Shown here in pieces: positions 6,506-12,243 of a DNA stretch of 12,243 bases. This DNA comes from Thiomonas sp. (lineage in GTDB: Bacteria; Pseudomonadota; Gammaproteobacteria; Burkholderiales; Burkholderiaceae_C): positions 1 to 12,243 of the forward strand of contig DAIDHU010000330.1 in assembly GCA_027451915.1 (NCBI GenBank). The letters run 5' to 3'. The notes under the pieces are model-generated. The model ran no database searches. It was given only the letters and a program-made list of their open reading frames with translations, and had not been told where the DNA came from. Position numbers and translations under genes: made by a program. The stretch's first letter is position 1. Every line of letters begins with the position of its first letter.

Positions 6506-7774
6506 TCAGCGCAGGCGCTCGATGCGCGCGCCCAGAGCGGCCAGCTTGTGCTCGATGGCCTCGTAGCCGCGATCCAGATGGTAGATGCGCTCGATGCAGG
6601 TGCTGCCCTCGGCCACCAGCGCGGCGATCACCAGGCCGGCCGAAGCTCGCAGGTCGGTGGCCATCACCGTGGCGCCCGACAGTCGCTCGACGCCCTGCAC
6701 CACGCAGGTGTTGCCTTCCACCGCGATGCGGGCGCCCAGGCGCACCAGCTCCTGCACATGCATGAATCGGTTCTCGAAGATGGTCTCGGTCACGGTGGCG
6801 GTGCCGTCGGCCACGCAGTTCAGGGCCATGAACTGCGCCTGCATGTCGGTGGCGAAGCCCGGGTATTCGCTGGTGCGCACCGACACGGCGGCCGGGCGGG
6901 CACCGGGCAGCGCGTCGGCGCGCAGGCGCACCCAGTCGGCGCCGCATTCGACGCTCGCGCCCGAGGCGCGCAGCTTGTCGAGCAGGGCATCGAGGTGCCG
7001 GGGCACGCAGTCGAGCACCGTGACGTCGCCCCGGGTCGCTGCCGCGGCGCACAGGAAGGTGCCGACCTCGATGCGGTCGGCCACGATGCGGTGGCGCGCG
7101 CCGCCCAGCTCCGGAACGCCGCGAATGCGCAGGCGCGAACTTCCCGCGCCCTCGATGTCGGCGCCCATGGTTCGCAGCATGGCCGCGAGATCCACCACCT
7201 CCGGCTCCTGCGCGGCGTTCTCGATCACCGTTTCGCCATCGGCCAGGCAGGCGGCCATCATCAGGTTCTCGGTGCCCGTGACCGTGACCATGTCGGTGCT
7301 GATGCGTGCGCCCCGCAGGCGCCCGCCGGGCACGCTGGCCACGATGTAGCCGTGCTCCACCTCGACCCGCGCACCCAGTTGCTGCAGGCCGCGGATGTGC
7401 TGGTCCACCGGACGCGCACCGATCGCGCAGCCTCCGGGCAGGCTGACCCGGGCGTGGCCGAAGCGCGCCAGCAGCGGGCCCAGCACCAGCACCGAGGCGC
7501 GCATGGTCTTGACCCGCTCGTAGGGGGCTTCGCAGGCGACGATGCGGTCGGCCTGGAGCTTCAGGCTGCCGCCGTCGCGCTCGACCTGCACGCCCATCGA
7601 GCGCAGCAGTTCGCCCAGGGTGTGCACGTCCATGAGCGCCGGCGCGTGCTCCAGCAGCACCGGCTGGGCGGTGAGCAGGCTGGCCGCCATGAGGGGCAGC
7701 GCGGCGTTCTTCGCGCCGCTGGCGCCGACCTCCCCGTGCAGGGGCTGGCCGCCGTCAATGCGCAGTTTGTCCAT
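6506..7774 (-). CDS. murA: UDP-N-acetylglucosamine 1-carboxyvinyltransferase
   Basis: MurA transfers enolpyruvate from phosphoenolpyruvate to UDP-GlcNAc, the first committed cytoplasmic step of peptidoglycan synthesis. The 422-residue product matches the family length (about 419) and has both inside-out alpha/beta domains. Key residues are present: Lys22 in SGAKNAALPL, Cys116 in LPGGCAIGARPVDQH (the E. coli Cys115 that fosfomycin alkylates, so by inference a fosfomycin-sensitive form), and Asp310 in FATDMQAQFMALN (E. coli Asp305). The motif TVTGTENLMMAA (164-175) is also intact. ATG 7774 gives the canonical MDKLRIDGG start. murA follows the ibaG position as in E. coli and precedes hisG by 43 bases, a common arrangement in betaproteobacteria. 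It may have its own promoter in the upstream spacer. Confidence 0.97.
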   Translation of the reverse strand: MDKLRIDGGQPLHGEVGASGAKNAALPLMAASLLTAQPVLLEHAPALMDVHTLGELLRSMGVQVERDGGSLKLQADRIVACEAPYERVKTMRASVLVLGPLLARFGHARVSLPGGCAIGARPVDQHIRGLQQLGARVEVEHGYIVASVPGGRLRGARISTDMVTVTGTENLMMAACLADGETVIENAAQEPEVVDLAAMLRTMGADIEGAGSSRLRIRGVPELGGARHRIVADRIEVGTFLCAAAATRGDVTVLDCVPRHLDALLDKLRASGASVECGADWVRLRADALPGARPAAVSVRTSEYPGFATDMQAQFMALNCVADGTATVTETIFENRFMHVQELVRLGARIAVEGNTCVVQGVERLSGATVMATDLRASAGLVIAALVAEGSTCIERIYHLDRGYEAIEHKLAALGARIERLR

Positions 7775-7873
7775 CGTGGCGCTCGATCGTGGAGGGGATG
7801 CCCGGCGGCGCAGGCGCCGTGCCGCGCGGATCTTGCCGCGCGCGCAGCCCTCGCGGGCCCGGCAAAGCCCTGC

Positions 7874-7879
7874 ATTCTA
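7874..7879 (-). promoter_or_regulatory. Possible -10 element of a murA promoter
   Basis: The 151-base gap between the bolA-type gene and murA is the longest non-coding stretch within the gene run. It is GC-rich except for TAGAAT on the minus strand, which matches a sigma-70 -10 box at five of six positions and lies about 100 bases before murA. No convincing -35 hexamer is found 15-18 bases upstream (the sequence there is CAGCCG-like). A short inverted repeat with CGGCC/GGCCG arms sits just upstream. The rest of the gap shows nothing I recognise. Confidence 0.3.
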
Positions 7880-7926
7880 CCGGCGTGCCCGGCCTTCGGC
7901 TGGCCGTCGCTCCTGGGACGGCGCGC

Positions 7927-8169
7927 TCAGTCGGGCAGCGCTTCGCCCGGTGCCAGGGTGCGCATGGACAGGGCATGCACCCGCTCGCGCATGCCGTCGC
8001 CCAGGCTCGCATAGACCAGGCGGTGGCGCGCCAGGCGCCCGAGCCCGGTGAAGCGAGGGCTGACGATGGTGGCGAAAAAATGCTGGCCGTCGCCCTGCAC
8101 CTCCAGGTGGGTGCATTCCAGGCCGGCGCCGATCAGCGCACGCAATTCTTCAGGGGTGGGCAGGGACAT
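7927..8169 (-). CDS. ibaG: BolA-family protein, IbaG-like
   Basis: This 80-residue protein is a small BolA-family member. BolA proteins pair with monothiol glutaredoxins through a [2Fe-2S] cluster and take part in iron-sulfur trafficking and stress responses. The core is complete: the strand LECTHLEVQGDGQHFFATIVS (split here as LECTHLEV and GDGQHFFATIVS, about 17-37), the motif RHRLVYASLGDGM (48-60) and the conserved VHALSM containing His65. I use the IbaG name because ibaG (yrbA) sits between the mla operon and murA in E. coli, exactly this position; by sequence alone it could equally be called BolA. ATG 8169 gives the family's usual length, and longer in-frame extension runs back into the permease gene. 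The 35-base upstream gap has no strong Shine-Dalgarno. Confidence 0.88.
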   Translation of the reverse strand: MSLPTPEELRALIGAGLECTHLEVQGDGQHFFATIVSPRFTGLGRLARHRLVYASLGDGMRERVHALSMRTLAPGEALPD

Positions 8170-8204
8170 CGCGAATCCAGCTTCTCGGGAACGATTCGAA
8201 GACT

Positions 8205-8960
8205 TCAGTTGCGCAGCTTGTAGCCGCGCCGCACCCAGCCCCAGGCCAGGCCCGCACAGAGCAGGTTGCCCAGCAGCGCGGCGCACAGACAGGTCCATGG
8301 CGAGACGTCCGAAACGCCGAAAAAGCCGTAGCGCATGCCGTCGACCAGGTAGAAGAAGGGGTTCAGGCGGGACACCGCCACCCAGAAGGGGGGCAGCGTG
8401 GTGACGGAGTAGAACACGCCCGACAGGAAGGTCGCCGGCACGATGATGAAATTCTGGAACGCCGCCATCTGGTCGAACTTCTCCGCCCAGATGCCCGCCA
8501 CCATGCCCAGCGAACCCAGCATGGACGCCCCCAACACCATGAACAGCAGCGACCACAGGGGGTCATGCCATTGCAGGGGCACGAACCAGGCCGTGGTCAG
8601 CAGGAGCCCGCAGCCGACGAACAGGCCGCGCACCACCGAGGCGCCCACGTAGCCCAGGAACAGCTGCCAGGGCTGAAGCGGCGACAACAGCACGAACACC
8701 AGGTTGCCGGTGATCTTGGACTGGATCAGGGACGAGGAACTGTTGGCGAAGGCATTCTGCAGCACGCTCATCATGGCCAGGCCCGGAATCAGGAAACTGG
8801 TGTAGGGCACGCTGCCGTAGACCATCAGCTTTCCGGCCATGGCATGGGAGAAGATCACCAGGTAGAGCAGGCTGGAGATGACCGGCGCGGCCACCGTCTG
8901 CAGCCACACCTTCCAGAAGCGCAGCACCTCCTTGCCGAACAGCGTACGCAGTGCGTTCAT
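8205..8960 (-). CDS. ABC-2 type exporter permease (YadH-like)
   Basis: This 251-residue integral membrane protein is the transmembrane partner of the preceding ATPase. About six membrane segments are visible, near residues 22-40, 54-75, 105-128, 136-158, 168-186 and 223-243. The ABC-2 permease signature is present between the fifth and sixth segments (LSGVFYSVTTLPPFW, then NPFFYLVDGMRYGFFG). Length agrees with E. coli YadH (about 256). The start is ATG 8960, which overlaps the ATPase stop as ATGA; the longer open frame reaching 9353 simply runs back through the ATPase gene out of frame. A polysaccharide, lipid or drug substrate are all possible. A 35-base gap separates it from the BolA-family gene. 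Confidence 0.93.
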   Translation of the reverse strand: MNALRTLFGKEVLRFWKVWLQTVAAPVISSLLYLVIFSHAMAGKLMVYGSVPYTSFLIPGLAMMSVLQNAFANSSSSLIQSKITGNLVFVLLSPLQPWQLFLGYVGASVVRGLFVGCGLLLTTAWFVPLQWHDPLWSLLFMVLGASMLGSLGMVAGIWAEKFDQMAAFQNFIIVPATFLSGVFYSVTTLPPFWVAVSRLNPFFYLVDGMRYGFFGVSDVSPWTCLCAALLGNLLCAGLAWGWVRRGYKLRN

Positions 8961-9886
8961 GCGCCCGCCCCCGCCTGCCCGGCCATGATGTGCAGGAAAG
9001 CGTCTTCCAGGTCGGCGCGCCGCACCTCGAGCTCCTCGATCTCGCAGCCCGCAGCGCGAAGCTCGCCCAGCATGCGCTCCACCTCCGCGGCGTCGCGCAC
9101 GGTCCAGGCATGGCGGGCGCCCACCGCGCGCGCGCGCCGCGCCAGCGCCGGCGGCAACGGCTGGCCGATGGCGCGCAGCAGCAACTGCGTGGAAGCGAAT
9201 CGGGCGAGCAGCGCATGGGTGGCGTCCAGCGCCACCAGGCGGCCGAGCTTGAGCATGCCGATGCGGCTGCAAAGCGATTCGGCCTCCTCCAGGTAATGGG
9301 TGGTCAGCAGCACCGTGTGGCCCTGGCGGTTGAGGTCGGTGATGAACTGCCACAGGCTCTGGCGCAATTCGACGTCGACTCCCGCCGTGGGCTCGTCCAG
9401 CACGATCACCGGCGGCTTGTGCACCAGGGCCTGCGCCACCATGACCCGGCGCTTCATGCCGCCCGACAGCGCACGCATGTTCTGCCCGGCCTGCTGGGCC
9501 AGCCCCAGGCGCTGCAGCAGCTCGTCGATCCAGGCGTCGTTGCGTCGCAGGCCGAAATAGCCCGACTGCAGGCGCAAGGCCTCGCGCACCGTGAAAAAGG
9601 GATCGAACACCAGCTCCTGCGGCACCACGCCGAGCAGCCGGCGCGTGACGTAGGGCTCGCGGGTCACATCGTGACCCAGCACCTGCACGCTTCCCGCGCT
9701 GGGCCGAGCCAAGCCCGAGAGCATGCTGATCAGGGTGGTCTTGCCCGCGCCGTTGGCGCCGAGCAAGGCGAAGAATTCGCCCTGCGCGATGTCCAGGCTC
9801 ACGCCATCCACGACGTTGCGCGCGCCGTAACGCTTGACCACCCCCTGCAGGCGCACCGCGGGGAGGGCCCCATGCGTGGGATTCAT
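8957..9886 (-). CDS. ABC-2 type exporter ATP-binding protein (YadG-like)
   Basis: This is the 309-residue nucleotide-binding subunit of an ABC-2 family exporter acting with the adjacent permease. Every ATPase motif is intact: Walker A GANGAGKTT (43-51), Q-loop Gln90, signature LSGGM (140-144), Walker B VIVLDE (160-165), D-loop AGVD (168-171) and switch His197. About 100 extra C-terminal residues, ending EELEVRRADLEDAFLHIMAG, are typical of the drug/polysaccharide-type CcmA branch. The closest family I recognise is E. coli YadG, whose substrate is not established; substrate cannot be inferred here. The ATG overlaps the mlaB stop (ATGA) and the TGA overlaps the permease start (ATGA). In E. coli the mla operon runs straight into ibaG and murA, so this pair is an added module. 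Confidence 0.93.
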   Translation of the reverse strand: MNPTHGALPAVRLQGVVKRYGARNVVDGVSLDIAQGEFFALLGANGAGKTTLISMLSGLARPSAGSVQVLGHDVTREPYVTRRLLGVVPQELVFDPFFTVREALRLQSGYFGLRRNDAWIDELLQRLGLAQQAGQNMRALSGGMKRRVMVAQALVHKPPVIVLDEPTAGVDVELRQSLWQFITDLNRQGHTVLLTTHYLEEAESLCSRIGMLKLGRLVALDATHALLARFASTQLLLRAIGQPLPPALARRARAVGARHAWTVRDAAEVERMLGELRAAGCEIEELEVRRADLEDAFLHIMAGQAGAGA

Positions 9887-10206
9887 CGCTGCCGCGGATC
9901 CCCGATCCATCCTGGGGCCTCGCCGTCGCCGCCGTCGAGCACGAAGCCCACGCCGTAGGCCTGCGCCAGGGTACGCAGACGCTCGGGCGCGCGAAGCAGC
10001 TCGAGGCCGCCGGCCCCCGCGCGGCGGCGCAGTTCCATCAGCAGCGCCAGACAGGAGGAATCGAAGCGTTGCAGACCGCCGGCGTCGATGCGCCAGGGCC
10101 GCGGGCGAGGCGACAACACCTGCAGGGCCTCCTGCAGCAGCGCCGGAACGCCCTGCAGCGTCACCTCCTCGGCAAGCGCATGGTCGGCGTCGGGCCGGTT
10201 GCTCAT
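9883..10206 (-). CDS. mlaB: MlaB, STAS-domain subunit of the Mla transporter
   Basis: MlaB is a small cytoplasmic STAS-domain protein that binds the MlaF ATPase and is needed for assembly and activity of the MlaFEDB complex. The 107-residue product has the STAS pattern: a strand (PRPWRIDAGGL, about 35-45), the turn RFDSSCLALLMEL (48-59) where Ser50 or Ser51 occupies the position of the conserved Ser/Thr, and a following helix and strand (GLELLRAPERLRTLAQAYG). Sequence conservation in this family is low, so the call rests on fold pattern, size and position directly after mlaC. The ATG shares ATGA with the mlaC stop, and its own TGA shares ATGA with the following ABC ATPase start. An upstream in-frame ATG at 10329 lies deep inside mlaC and is not used. 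Confidence 0.85.
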   Translation of the reverse strand: MSNRPDADHALAEEVTLQGVPALLQEALQVLSPRPRPWRIDAGGLQRFDSSCLALLMELRRRAGAGGLELLRAPERLRTLAQAYGVGFVLDGGDGEAPGWIGDPRQR

Positions 10207-10838
10207 GGCTCCTGCCGGCCGCCCTTCGCCAGCTCCTGGTTGCGCTGCTTGAGCACGCCGATCAGGCCGTCGATGCCCTTGCTGTTGATTTCCTGCGCGA
10301 ACACTCCGCGGTAGTTGTCGACCAGCCACACGCCCATCACGTTCACGTCGGAGATCTTCCAGTCCTTGCCTTGCTCGAGCAGGCGATAGTCCAGCTGGAC
10401 CTGCTCTCCGTTGTCCAGCACCCGGGTGCGCACGACCACGCTGGTGGCATGCGGCGCCGCGCGCAGGGGCAGGTACTGCACCTGCTGGTTCTTGATGCGC
10501 CCGATGGCCCCCGAATAGGTGTGGATGAGCAGCTGCTTGAACTGATCCTGCAGCTCCTCGCGCTGCTGGGGCGTGGCACGGCGCCAGGCCGGACCGACGG
10601 CCGAGGCGGTCATGCGCTGGAAGTCCAGGTACGGCAGCACCCTGGTCTGCACGAGCTGCTCGATCTTGGCCTGGTCGCCGGCCTTGAGGGTGGGATCCGA
10701 GCGCACGGCGTCCATCACCGATTCGGTCAGGCTGCGCACCACCTGCACGGGCGGCGCCAGCTCGTCGGCATGCGCGACGCCCCCTACCAGGAAGGCCAGC
10801 AGGGCCGGCAGGAAAAAAGCTCGAAACTTGGCAAACAT
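10203..10838 (-). CDS. mlaC: MlaC, periplasmic phospholipid-binding protein
   Basis: MlaC is the soluble periplasmic carrier that shuttles phospholipid between MlaA and MlaFEDB. The product is 211 residues, the same length as the E. coli protein. It begins with a Sec signal peptide (MFAKFRAFFLPALLAFLVGG) with predicted cleavage after AHA at residue 24. The MlaC/Ttg2D fold is supported by the segments RVLPYLDFQRMTASAVGPAW and TYSGAIGRIKNQ and by the C-terminal DWKISDVNVMGVWLVDNYRG. I chose ATG 10838 rather than ATG 10850 because GGAG lies six bases upstream of the former, inside the latter's first codons. Its TGA overlaps the mlaB ATG in an ATGA, implying translational coupling. The 58-base gap to mlaA holds a 12-base GC palindrome (10865-10876) and no obvious promoter. 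Confidence 0.95.
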   Translation of the reverse strand: MFAKFRAFFLPALLAFLVGGVAHADELAPPVQVVRSLTESVMDAVRSDPTLKAGDQAKIEQLVQTRVLPYLDFQRMTASAVGPAWRRATPQQREELQDQFKQLLIHTYSGAIGRIKNQQVQYLPLRAAPHATSVVVRTRVLDNGEQVQLDYRLLEQGKDWKISDVNVMGVWLVDNYRGVFAQEINSKGIDGLIGVLKQRNQELAKGGRQEP

Positions 10839-10896
10839 GATCTGCTCCATTGCGGTCTGCGGCACGCGGCGCCGCGGGTTCGTGGCTTCCCGGACT

Positions 10897-11736
10897 TCAG
10901 TTCCCGGCGGCCTGGCTGGCCGCGGCCGCCGGGGTGCCGCCCTCGGGAGGCGATTCGACTTGTGCACCGGCGCCCCCCTCCGCGCTGTCGTCGCTCGGCC
11001 CGGTGGCCAGCACGCCGGTGTCGCGCGTGGCCCGCACGCGCGAGCGCCGCTGCTGGAGGTAGGCGTCGCGGGTGAACACGTAGGGATCCAGGGCAATCTG
11101 GTCCAGCAGCGCGGTGGTGCTGAGCAGATTCGCCCGGGTGTTGATGAAATCCAGCGCAACCTCGGAGTAGCGAACCCCCGAGTTGCTGGTGGTCGAGTTC
11201 AGCGCCGAGTACGCAATGCCCGTCACCGTACCCGCGGCGTCCCGGACATCCGAGGGCCCGAGCAGCGGAAGCACCACATAGGGGCCGGAGCCCAGGCCCC
11301 AGCGCGCCAGGGTCAGGCCGAAATCGTTGGGATGCCGGTACAGGCCCATCGGCGTGGCGATGTCCAGCACCCCGAACAGGCCGAACACGGTGTTGACGCC
11401 GACCCGCATGACGCCGTCGAAACCCAGGGTGACATGGCCCTGGAGGAAATCGTTGCCGGCGGACCAGACGTCGCTGAGGTTGCCGAAGAAATTTGTCACG
11501 CCACGGCGCACCAGCCTGGGCGTGACATTCGAATATCCGATGGCCACCGGCTTGAGCACGATCGTGTCGACCTGCCGGTTGAATCCGAACATCGCGCGGT
11601 TGTAGGGCTCCAGCGGGTCCTGCGGATCGCGCGTGGCGCAACCCCCGAGCAGGAGCAGACCGGCCAGCGGCCCGGCAAGCCAGGCCGCGGACGCGCGCCA
11701 ACTGCGCATGCCGCGGGAATCGGAACGATGGGTCAA
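10897..11736 (-). CDS. mlaA: MlaA (VacJ) outer-membrane phospholipid-removal lipoprotein
   Basis: MlaA is the outer-membrane lipoprotein that, in E. coli with OmpC, takes mislocalised phospholipids from the outer leaflet and hands them to MlaC. The 279-residue product has a lipoprotein signal ending in lipobox LGGC with the acylated Cys at residue 33. The family motifs DPLEPYNRAMFGFN (40-53) and RWGLGSGPYVVLPLLGPS (145-162) are intact. I chose the TTG start at 11736 because AGGAG sits six bases before it; the alternative ATG at 11709 has no Shine-Dalgarno and would leave a shorter signal. After about residue 240 there is a Gly/Ala/Pro/Ser-rich tail that looks disordered and makes the protein longer than E. 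coli MlaA (about 251). In E. coli mlaA is unlinked; here it lies inside the mla operon between mlaD and mlaC. Confidence 0.95.
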   Translation of the reverse strand: MTHRSDSRGMRSWRASAAWLAGPLAGLLLLGGCATRDPQDPLEPYNRAMFGFNRQVDTIVLKPVAIGYSNVTPRLVRRGVTNFFGNLSDVWSAGNDFLQGHVTLGFDGVMRVGVNTVFGLFGVLDIATPMGLYRHPNDFGLTLARWGLGSGPYVVLPLLGPSDVRDAAGTVTGIAYSALNSTTSNSGVRYSEVALDFINTRANLLSTTALLDQIALDPYVFTRDAYLQQRRSRVRATRDTGVLATGPSDDSAEGGAGAQVESPPEGGTPAAAASQAAGN

Positions 11737-11741
11737 CGAAT

Positions 11742-11746
11742 ACTCC
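11742..11746 (-). promoter_or_regulatory. Ribosome binding site of mlaA (AGGAG) fixing a TTG start
   Basis: On the minus strand AGGAG is followed by six bases (TATTCG) and then TTG at 11736. This is one of the few good Shine-Dalgarno matches in the window, and it decides the start in favour of TTG over the downstream ATG at 11709. Confidence 0.7.
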
Positions 11747-11773
11747 TGCTGTGCTTTCGGGTAGGCCGTGGCG

Positions 11774-12238
11774 TCACTTGCCGCCGCTCGCGGCCTTGTC
11801 GTAAAGGAATTGCCCGATGAGATTTTCCAGCACCAGGGCGGATTGGGTGTTTTGAATCACGTCGCCATTGCGAAGATTCTTTTCCGACGACCCCGGCTGC
11901 AAGCCGACGTACTGGTCGCCCAGCAAGCCCGAGGTGAGGATCTTCGCCGAGGTGTCGGCGGGAAAATCGTAATGCTTGTCCAGCGCCAGCGTGACGTCGG
12001 CCTGAAAGGTCTGGTTGTCGAAGCCGATCGAGGCCACGCGGCCCACGACGACGCCCGCGCTCTTCACCGGCGCGTCCGCCTTCAGGCCTCCGATGTTGTC
12101 GAAGCGAGCGACCACATCGTAGGTCGGAGCGAAATTCAGGCTCAGCAGGTTGCCGGCCTTCAGGGCCAGGAACAGCAGCGCCGCGGCGCCGATGAGCACG
12201 AACAATCCGACCCAGACGTCGGTGGAACGCTTTTCCAT
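11774..12238 (-). CDS. mlaD: MlaD, MCE-domain subunit of the Mla phospholipid transporter
   Basis: This 154-residue protein is the substrate-binding MCE subunit of the inner-membrane MlaFEDB complex, which moves phospholipids between the inner membrane and periplasmic MlaC to keep the outer membrane asymmetric. A short cytoplasmic N-terminus (MEKRSTDVWVG) leads into one membrane anchor at about residues 8-28. A single MCE domain follows at about 38-117, with the typical DNIGGLKADAPVKSAGVVVG and TSGLLGDQYVGL stretches. The helix near 137-147 (VLENLIGQFLY) fits the hydrophobic pore segment of the MlaD hexamer. It is shorter than the E. coli protein (about 183 residues), lacking much of the C-terminal tail. 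Only five bases upstream are visible, so its ribosome binding site cannot be judged; mlaE and mlaF presumably lie just beyond the window. mlaA follows after 37 bases. Confidence 0.95.
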   Translation of the reverse strand: MEKRSTDVWVGLFVLIGAAALLFLALKAGNLLSLNFAPTYDVVARFDNIGGLKADAPVKSAGVVVGRVASIGFDNQTFQADVTLALDKHYDFPADTSAKILTSGLLGDQYVGLQPGSSEKNLRNGDVIQNTQSALVLENLIGQFLYDKAASGGK

Positions 12239-12243
12239 GATTC

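Noticed and set aside
4375..6765. Very long plus-strand open frame of 796 codons, and similar ones such as 6293-8014 and 1464-2768
   Set aside because: They lie exactly antisense to hisD, hisG, murA, hisA and hisH, whose motifs are complete. Their products are His/Gly/Ala/Arg-rich with no recognisable domain, as expected for antisense frames of GC-rich genes.
8205..9353. 382-codon open frame for the permease
   Set aside because: The first 131 codons overlap the ATPase gene out of frame; the start overlapping the ATPase stop at 8960 gives the normal permease length.
10839..10850. mlaC start at ATG 10850
   Set aside because: It has no ribosome binding site, while its own first codons contain GGAG positioned for ATG 10838, which gives a cleaner signal peptide.

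Overview
This window comes from the chromosome of a GC-rich betaproteobacterium, most likely of the order Burkholderiales. The evidence is gene order: mlaD-mlaA-mlaC-mlaB, an ABC-2 exporter pair, a bolA/ibaG-type gene, murA, and hisG-hisD-hisC-hisB-hisH-hisA-hisF, all on the minus strand. Genus cannot be fixed from the sequence alone. I see no gene on the plus strand; the long plus-strand open frames are antisense shadows caused by high GC at third codon positions.

Reading in the direction of transcription (high to low coordinates), the first block (12238-9883) is the end of an Mla phospholipid-trafficking operon: MlaD (inner-membrane MCE subunit), MlaA (outer-membrane lipoprotein), MlaC (periplasmic carrier) and MlaB (STAS subunit). 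mlaF and mlaE should lie just outside the window. mlaC, mlaB, the ABC ATPase (9886-8957) and its permease (8960-8205) are chained by three successive 4-base ATGA stop/start overlaps, so the exporter is translationally tied to the Mla genes. A short BolA-family gene (8169-7927) follows, then a 151-base spacer with a possible promoter, then murA (UDP-GlcNAc enolpyruvyl transferase, first committed step of peptidoglycan synthesis).

The second block (6462-361) is a histidine biosynthesis cluster: HisG (short form, which normally needs HisZ, not present here), HisD, HisC, HisB (single-function IGP dehydratase), HisH and HisF (glutamine amidotransferase/cyclase pair) and HisA. All have the expected length and catalytic residues except hisC. 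hisC carries an in-frame amber codon at codon 315 (3425-3427), after which 48 codons of clearly homologous C-terminal sequence continue in frame to a normal TAA. The lost segment contains the conserved substrate-carboxylate arginine, so the truncated product should be inactive.

The last 360 bases hold no recognisable gene. They contain three tandem copies of a 50-51 base unit (51-202) and two tandem copies of a 76-base GC-rich palindromic unit (215-360) that abuts the hisF stop codon. The two palindromic copies differ by a compensatory base-pair swap in one stem, which points to selection for a folded structure. hisI and hisE, which commonly follow hisF in this group, are not in the window.

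I found no new defence, mobile or secondary-metabolite system. The points deserving a second look are the hisC amber codon, the covarying palindromic repeat, the minisatellite, and the coupling of the exporter to the Mla genes.
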